A stretch of 12,239 bases of DNA from Solirubrobacteraceae bacterium (GTDB taxonomy: Bacteria > Actinomycetota > Thermoleophilia > Solirubrobacterales > Solirubrobacteraceae). The stretch spans positions 1-12,239 of the forward strand of contig JAICJK010000029.1 of assembly GCA_025928415.1 (NCBI GenBank), read 5' to 3'. The stretch's first letter is position 1. Each line of letters starts with the position of its first letter. Position numbers and translations under genes: made by a program. The notes below the pieces were generated by a model, which was not told the origin of the DNA, did not search any database, and worked only from the letters and a program-made list of their open reading frames with translations. Below, piece after piece: positions 4,911 through 12,239 of this stretch.

Positions 4911-7900
4911 ATGGTGCGCCACGTCATCGGCTGGAGCCTGCGCTTCAGGCTGCTGGTCATCGGCATCGCCGCGGGCGTCATGGTCCTCGGCGTCCTCCAG
5001 CTCCAGAAGACGCCGGCGGACGTGCTCCCCGAGTTCACGCCGCCGTACGTCGAGGTGCAGACCGAGGCGCTCGGTCTCTCCGCCGAGGAGGTCGAGCAGC
5101 TCGTCACGGTCCCGCTCGAGGCCGATCTGCTGAACGGGACCAAGGGCGCGACGGTCCTGCGGTCGCAGTCGGTGCCCGGCATGTCGTCGATCGTGCTGCT
5201 CTTCGAGCCCGGCACCCCGATCCTCGAGGCCCGCCAGCTCGTCCAGGAGCAGCTCACCCAGGCGCACGCCAACCCGAACGTGTCGCAGCCGCCGCAGATG
5301 CTGCAGCCGCTGTCCTCGTCGAGCCGGATGCTCATGATCGGCCTCTCGCCGGAGCACATGTCGCAGATCGAGGCGTCGGTGCTCGCGCGGTGGACCATCC
5401 GCCCCCGCCTGCTCGGCGTCGACGGGGTCGCCAACGTCTCCATCTTCGGCGAGCGCGACCGCCAGCTCCAGGTCCTCGTCGACCCCGCCCGGCTGCGCGA
5501 CGAGCACGTCACGCTGGACCGCGTCATCCGGACGGCCGGCAACGCCCAGCTCGTCTCGCCCCTCAGCTTCCTCGAGGCGTCGACGCCGGGCACCGGCGGC
5601 TTCATCGACACCGCCAACCAGCGCCTCCAGGTGCGCCACGTCCTGCCGCTCGTCACGCCCGGGCATCTCGCCCGCGTCCCGCTCGAGGGCGCCGGCGGCG
5701 GGCGCGCGCCGCTGCGCGACGGCCGGGCGGTGCGGCTCGGCGACGTCACGCGCGTGGTCGAGGACCACCAGCCGCTGATCGGCGACGCGATCGTGCACGG
5801 CCGCACCGGCCTGCTGCTCGTCGTCGAGAAGCTGCCGGGCGCCGACACGCTCGCGGTCACGCGCGGCGTCCAGGAGGCGCTCGACGAGCTCCGGCCCGGG
5901 CTGAGCGGCATGCGCATCGACGCCTCCGTCTTCAGGCCGGCCGACTTCATCCGCGAGGCGACCGGCAACCTCGCGCTCGCCGTCGGCGCCGGGATCGCGC
6001 TGCTCGCGCTGGGGCTGTTCGCGCTGCTGTACGCCTGGCGCACCGCGCTCGTCTGCCTGGCGTCCTTCGCGGTGTCGCTCACCGCGGCCGCGCTCGTCCT
6101 GTCGGCGACCGAGGCGTCGATCAACGCGCTGGTCTTCGCCGGGCTGGCCGCGGCGGTGGCCGTGGTGGTCGACGACGCCGTCGCCGGGGCCGAGCACGTC
6201 CGCCGGCGCCTGGGGCAGCGCGGCGCCTCCGGGCCCGCGCCGGCCGCCGTCGTCGCCGAGGCCGCGGCGCAGATGCGCAGCCCCATGGGCTACGCGACGT
6301 GCATCGTCGTCCTGACCGCGGTGCCGGTCCTGTTCGTCGAGGGCGTGCTCGGCGCGTTCGTCGACCCGCTCGTCCGCGGCTACCTCGTGGCGATCGCGGC
6401 ATCGCTGCTGGTTGCGCTCACCGTGACGCCGGCGCTCGCGCTGACGCTCCTGGCGGGCGCGGCGGGGCCACCTCGGGAGTCGCTGCTCGTGCGCAGGAGC
6501 CGGACGGGCTACGACGGGCTGCTGGCGCGCGCCCTGCGCGCGCCGCGCGCGGTGTTCGCCGCCGCCGCCGTGACCGCGGTCGCGGGCGTCGCGCTGATCC
6601 CCGCCCTCCACGGGCCGGTCGTGCCGGCCTTCGAGGACCGGGCCATGCTCGTGCACTTCGACGCCCCGGCCGGCACGTCCCGGCCGGAGATGAGCCGCAT
6701 CGTCGCCCGCGCGAGCCGGGACCTCGCCGGCCTCCCCGGCGTCCGCGACGTGGGCGGGCACATCGGCCGCGCCGTCACGGCCGACCAGGTGGTCGACGTC
6801 AACTCCAGCGAGCTCTGGGTGAGGATCGCCCGCGACGCCGACTACGGCGCCACGACGGCAGCCGTCCGGCGCGTGGTCGCCGCGTACCCGGGGCTGCGGC
6901 ACAGCGTCGCCACCTACGAGCAGCAGCGCATCCGGGACATCGGCACGCTCGACGACCGGCAGGCCGACGCGGCGCCGGGACGCAGCGCGGACCTCGACGT
7001 GCTGACCGGTCACGACGAGCGCCCGCTGGTGGTCCGCGTGTTCGGGGAGGACCTGGGCGTCCTGCGCCGGCAGGCGGAACGCGTCAAGCGGCTGATCGCG
7101 GGCGTGGACGGGGTGCAGCGGCCGGCCGTGGAGCGCTCGCTGCAGCAGCCGACGGTCGCGATCCGCGTCGACCTGGACCGGGCGCTGCGCTACGGCATCA
7201 AGCCCGGCGACGTGCGCCGCCGGGCGGCCACGCTGCTCAACGGCATCCAGGTCGGCAGCCTGTTCGACCAGCAGAAGGTCTTCGAGGTCATCGTCCGCGC
7301 GACCCCGGAGGCGCGCCACAGCGTCACCGACATCCGGCGGCTGCTGATCGACACGCCCGGCGGCGGCCATGTCCCGCTGGGGCGGATCGCCGACGTCCGG
7401 GTCCGCCCCACCCCGCAGGTGATCAAGCGCGATGCCAGCTCGCGCCGGATCGACGTCACCGCCGACGTGAGCGGCCGCAGCCTCGGCGACGTGCAGGACG
7501 CGATCCGCGGGCAGCTGCGGCACACGAGCTTCCCGCTGGAGTACCACGCCGAGGTCCTCGGGGACGCGACCGGCCGGGAGGCCGGCTGGCCGCAGCTGCT
7601 GGCCTTCGGGGTCGCCGCGGCGCTGGGGATCATGCTGCTGTTGCAGGCGGCGTTCCGGAGCTGGCGCCTGGCGGCCCTGGTGCTCGTCAGCCTGCCGGTC
7701 GCGCTCGTCGGCGGCGAGCTGGCCGGCCTCGCCCGCGGCGGCGCGTTCTCGCTGGGCGCGCTCGCCGGCCTCCTGGCCGTGCTCGGCATCGCCGCTCGCA
7801 ACTGCGTCGCGCTCGTCTGCCACCTCGACCACCTGCAGCGGCGGGAGGGCCAGGCGTTCGGGCCCGCGCTGGTCCGCCGCGGCGCGCAGGAGCGGCTGGG

Positions 7901-8261
7901 CCCCGTCGTCGTGACCGCGCTCGTCACGGCGCTGGCGTTCCTGCCCCTCGTGGTGCTGGGCAACCGGGCCGGCTCCGAGCTCGTCCAGCCGCTGGCCGTG
8001 ACCGTGCTCGGCGGCCTGGTCACGTCGACCCTGCTCGCCCTGTTCGTGGCACCGGCGCTCTACGCGCGCTTCGGGCGCGCCCACGAGCCGGACGCCACGG
8101 ACGAGCTGGAGCTGCTGCACCGGTGGGCCGGCGTGGAGGACGAGCAGCCCTCCGAGATCGCGGTGGCCGGGGGCAACGGCGGCGTCGCGGCGCCGCCGCG
8201 GAGCGGACCGGAGCAACCGGGGCAGGTCGGAGCGGGCGTCGACGGCGAGGAAGGACGGTGA
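4911..8261 (+). CDS. RND efflux pump 1, CusA/CzcA-like heavy-metal-efflux branch
   Basis: This 1116-residue proton-driven inner-membrane transporter has 12 predicted TM helices: TM1 (13-29), large extracytoplasmic loop 1 (about 30-350), TM2-TM6 (353-515), TM7 (547-568), loop 2 (about 570-890), TM8-TM12 (893-1052). TM4 keeps the Asp421-Asp422 pair (VVVDDAVAGAEH) used for proton relay in RND pumps, although the usual VEN that follows is AEH here. TM10 has Arg963 in IAARN. The end of TM12 resembles heavy-metal RND pumps (VLGGLVTSTLLALFVAPAL). Compared with pump 2 there is an insertion of about 21 residues in loop 2 (around 675-704) and a charged, Gly-rich C-terminal tail of about 61 residues. 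ATG 4911 follows GAGGGA with a 5-base spacer, and its N-terminus aligns with pump 2. The TGA forms a GTGA overlap with the next gene. The substrate is unassigned: the CusA Met triad is not evident. Confidence 0.95.
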   Translation: MVRHVIGWSLRFRLLVIGIAAGVMVLGVLQLQKTPADVLPEFTPPYVEVQTEALGLSAEEVEQLVTVPLEADLLNGTKGATVLRSQSVPGMSSIVLLFEPGTPILEARQLVQEQLTQAHANPNVSQPPQMLQPLSSSSRMLMIGLSPEHMSQIEASVLARWTIRPRLLGVDGVANVSIFGERDRQLQVLVDPARLRDEHVTLDRVIRTAGNAQLVSPLSFLEASTPGTGGFIDTANQRLQVRHVLPLVTPGHLARVPLEGAGGGRAPLRDGRAVRLGDVTRVVEDHQPLIGDAIVHGRTGLLLVVEKLPGADTLAVTRGVQEALDELRPGLSGMRIDASVFRPADFIREATGNLALAVGAGIALLALGLFALLYAWRTALVCLASFAVSLTAAALVLSATEASINALVFAGLAAAVAVVVDDAVAGAEHVRRRLGQRGASGPAPAAVVAEAAAQMRSPMGYATCIVVLTAVPVLFVEGVLGAFVDPLVRGYLVAIAASLLVALTVTPALALTLLAGAAGPPRESLLVRRSRTGYDGLLARALRAPRAVFAAAAVTAVAGVALIPALHGPVVPAFEDRAMLVHFDAPAGTSRPEMSRIVARASRDLAGLPGVRDVGGHIGRAVTADQVVDVNSSELWVRIARDADYGATTAAVRRVVAAYPGLRHSVATYEQQRIRDIGTLDDRQADAAPGRSADLDVLTGHDERPLVVRVFGEDLGVLRRQAERVKRLIAGVDGVQRPAVERSLQQPTVAIRVDLDRALRYGIKPGDVRRRAATLLNGIQVGSLFDQQKVFEVIVRATPEARHSVTDIRRLLIDTPGGGHVPLGRIADVRVRPTPQVIKRDASSRRIDVTADVSGRSLGDVQDAIRGQLRHTSFPLEYHAEVLGDATGREAGWPQLLAFGVAAALGIMLLLQAAFRSWRLAALVLVSLPVALVGGELAGLARGGAFSLGALAGLLAVLGIAARNCVALVCHLDHLQRREGQAFGPALVRRGAQERLGPVVVTALVTALAFLPLVVLGNRAGSELVQPLAVTVLGGLVTSTLLALFVAPALYARFGRAHEPDATDELELLHRWAGVEDEQPSEIAVAGGNGGVAAPPRSGPEQPGQVGAGVDGEEGR

Positions 8262-8716
8262 GGGCGGTGCCCGGCATGCGGTGGATGCGAGGGGGAGCGG
8301 CGGTGGCGGTGGCGGTCGCGCTGCTCGCCGCGGGCTGCGGCTCGTCGAAGGACAACTCGGGCGCGGCGCCCGAGGCCCCGCCGGCCGTCGTGGAGCCGAT
8401 CAAGGGCACCGACCTCAGCCGGGTCACGCTGTCGGCCGACGCGGCCCGGCGGCTCGGCATCAGGACCGCGCCGGTCCTGGCCGGCGCCGGCTACCGGACG
8501 GTCATCCCCTACGCGGCCGTGCTCTACGACGCCGGCGGCGGGACGTTCACGTACACCAGCCCGCGGCCGCGCGTCTTCGTGCGCCACGCGATCCGCGTGA
8601 TCCGCATCGACGGCGACCGCGCGCTGCTGGCCGCGGGCCCGCCTGCCGGGACGCCGGTGGTCACGGTCGGCTCGCAGGAGCTGTACGGCAGCGAATACGA
8701 CGTCGAGGAAGACTGA
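8258..8716 (+). CDS. Miniature CusB/CzcB-like adaptor lipoprotein
   Basis: This 152-residue lipoprotein is probably the adaptor of the flanking RND pumps. A signal peptide (1-26) ends in the lipobox-like LLAAGC with Cys27 as the lipidated residue, then a flexible Gly/Ser/Pro linker. Residues 56-73 (VTLSADAARRLGIRTAPV) match the entry strand of CusB/CzcB-type adaptors. Residues 81-150 (TVIPYAAVLYDAGGGTFTYT, then VFVRHAIRV, GPPAGTPVVTVGSQELYG) match their C-terminal membrane-proximal domain. The lipoyl, helical-hairpin and barrel segments that normally lie between are missing; typical adaptors run to about 350-450 residues. The GTG at 8258 is chosen because it overlaps the pump 1 stop as GTGA and follows GAGGAAGGA; ATG 8276 is an alternative that leaves the mature protein unchanged. 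It sits on the outer face of the membrane, between two pump genes. A real minimal adaptor is more likely than decay, since the frame and lipobox are intact. Confidence 0.88.
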   Translation: MRAVPGMRWMRGGAAVAVAVALLAAGCGSSKDNSGAAPEAPPAVVEPIKGTDLSRVTLSADAARRLGIRTAPVLAGAGYRTVIPYAAVLYDAGGGTFTYTSPRPRVFVRHAIRVIRIDGDRALLAAGPPAGTPVVTVGSQELYGSEYDVEED

Positions 8717-8753
8717 CCACCGTCCCTGAGCGAGCCTGGCGGGCCACCACACC

Positions 8754-11857
<3,104 letters not shown>

Positions 11858-11864
<7 letters not shown>

Positions 11865-12214
11865 CTGCGCCAGGAGCGCCAGACCATCAGCAGCGCGTAC
11901 GACGCCCCGCCGATGAGCACGAACCACAACAGCACGCCCGCGCCGCCGGCGTCGAACAGCCGGCTGAGCGCGGCCATCGCGAAGATCGCGACGGCGATGG
12001 CGCCGTAGAGCAGGCCCCGCCAGCGGTCGCCCAGGCCGAACAGCGTCATCCGGTTCTCGCGGTAGAGGCGGATGCCGATGAGCGTGAAGCTGATCGTGAT
12101 GCCCGCCGACAGCAGGGCCGCGATCAGGTCGGCGCTCGAGCCGCCGCCGGGCAGCGCGTAGACCGCGACGGCGATGGCGACGATGATCAGGACGTTGCGC
12201 GCGGTGGCCCCCAC
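11858..12214 (-). CDS. Small four-helix integral membrane protein of unknown function
   Basis: This 118-residue protein has four predicted TM helices (about 7-22, 29-50, 67-84 and 91-110) and almost no soluble part. A conserved-looking loop between TM2 and TM3 (RLYRENRMTLFGLGDRWRG, about 49-67) is basic and aromatic and probably cytoplasmic; the C-terminus WRSWRSY is also basic. I recall similar small proteins of unknown function in high-GC actinomycetes but give no name. The start is GTG 12214. An AGGATGG-like site precedes it, and TAGGAT (12221-12226 on the minus strand) is also placed so that transcription could start at the GTG itself, which would make the mRNA leaderless. The nearby ATG at 12222 is in another frame. 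The gene is convergent with RND pump 2 and their ends overlap by 7 bases, so there is no room for a separate terminator. A functional link to the pumps is not implied. Confidence 0.85.
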
Positions 12215-12239
12215 AGGGCCATCCTAGTGTCCCGAGTCA

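Noticed and set aside
4833..4911. The leader ORF as an in-frame N-terminal extension of pump 1 by stop-codon readthrough or selenocysteine
   Set aside because: There is no sign of a SECIS-like element tied to a conserved Cys position, the pump 1 N-terminus already matches pump 2 from ATG 4911, and a ribosome binding site serves that ATG.
4740..8216. A minus-strand open frame of over 1100 codons opposite RND pump 1
   Set aside because: It is a product of GC-rich codons read on the opposite strand. Its translation is Arg/Gln/Asp/His-rich with no domain, while the plus strand gives a complete RND protein with all expected motifs.
4898..8716. A plus-strand open frame running out of frame through pump 1 into the lipoprotein
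   Set aside because: The part over pump 1 is low-complexity Arg/Ala/Gly sequence. Only the end from 8258 is a real gene, with its own start, ribosome binding site and signal peptide.

Overview
The window is uniformly very GC-rich DNA with GC-ending codons, frequent GTG starts and tightly packed genes. It looks like chromosomal DNA of a high-GC actinomycetote. The gene set (RND pumps with a tiny lipoprotein adaptor, an adaptor/MacB-type ABC cassette with a peptidoglycan-binding module, a small four-helix membrane protein) suggests a Solirubrobacterales/Thermoleophilia-type bacterium; this placement is inference from memory, not a database result. No tRNA, rRNA, CRISPR, insertion sequence or phage gene was seen.

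Left region, minus strand (1-4151): one operon read leftwards. It encodes a 653-aa membrane-anchored adaptor with a peptidoglycan-binding domain and a long coiled coil, an ABC ATPase of the MacB/LolD type, a four-helix MacB/FtsX-type permease, and the first 42 residues of an exported or membrane-anchored protein cut by the window edge. The first three genes are joined by GTGA overlaps, and the fourth starts 33 bases after the permease. Together they look like an ABC efflux or lipid/peptide export pump.

Centre (4152-4910): a divergent intergenic region with a tandem GACGGGGC repeat and a perfect inverted repeat, then a small plus-strand zinc-ribbon gene (4372-4683). The 227-base leader that follows carries a large two-part hairpin, a candidate sigma-70-type promoter (TTGCAT, 17 bases, TACTGT), a second hairpin, and a 22-codon Arg-rich leader ORF with a strong ribosome binding site. 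The leader's stop codon sits on the Shine-Dalgarno of the first RND gene.

Right region, plus strand (4911-11864): an operon of RND pump 1 (1116 aa), a 152-aa lipoprotein that looks like a CusB/CzcB adaptor with its middle removed, and RND pump 2 (1036 aa). Both pumps belong to the CusA/CzcA-like heavy-metal-efflux branch and keep the TM4 Asp-Asp pair, but by eye neither has the CusA methionine triad. The working model is a proton-driven exporter, possibly a mixed trimer, with a minimal lipoprotein partner in a cell that probably has no outer membrane. A convergent minus-strand gene for a 118-aa four-helix membrane protein (11858-12214) closes the window and overlaps the end of pump 2 by 7 bases.

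The best candidates for something undescribed are the miniature adaptor between two non-identical RND pumps and the leader-peptide/hairpin region in front of them.
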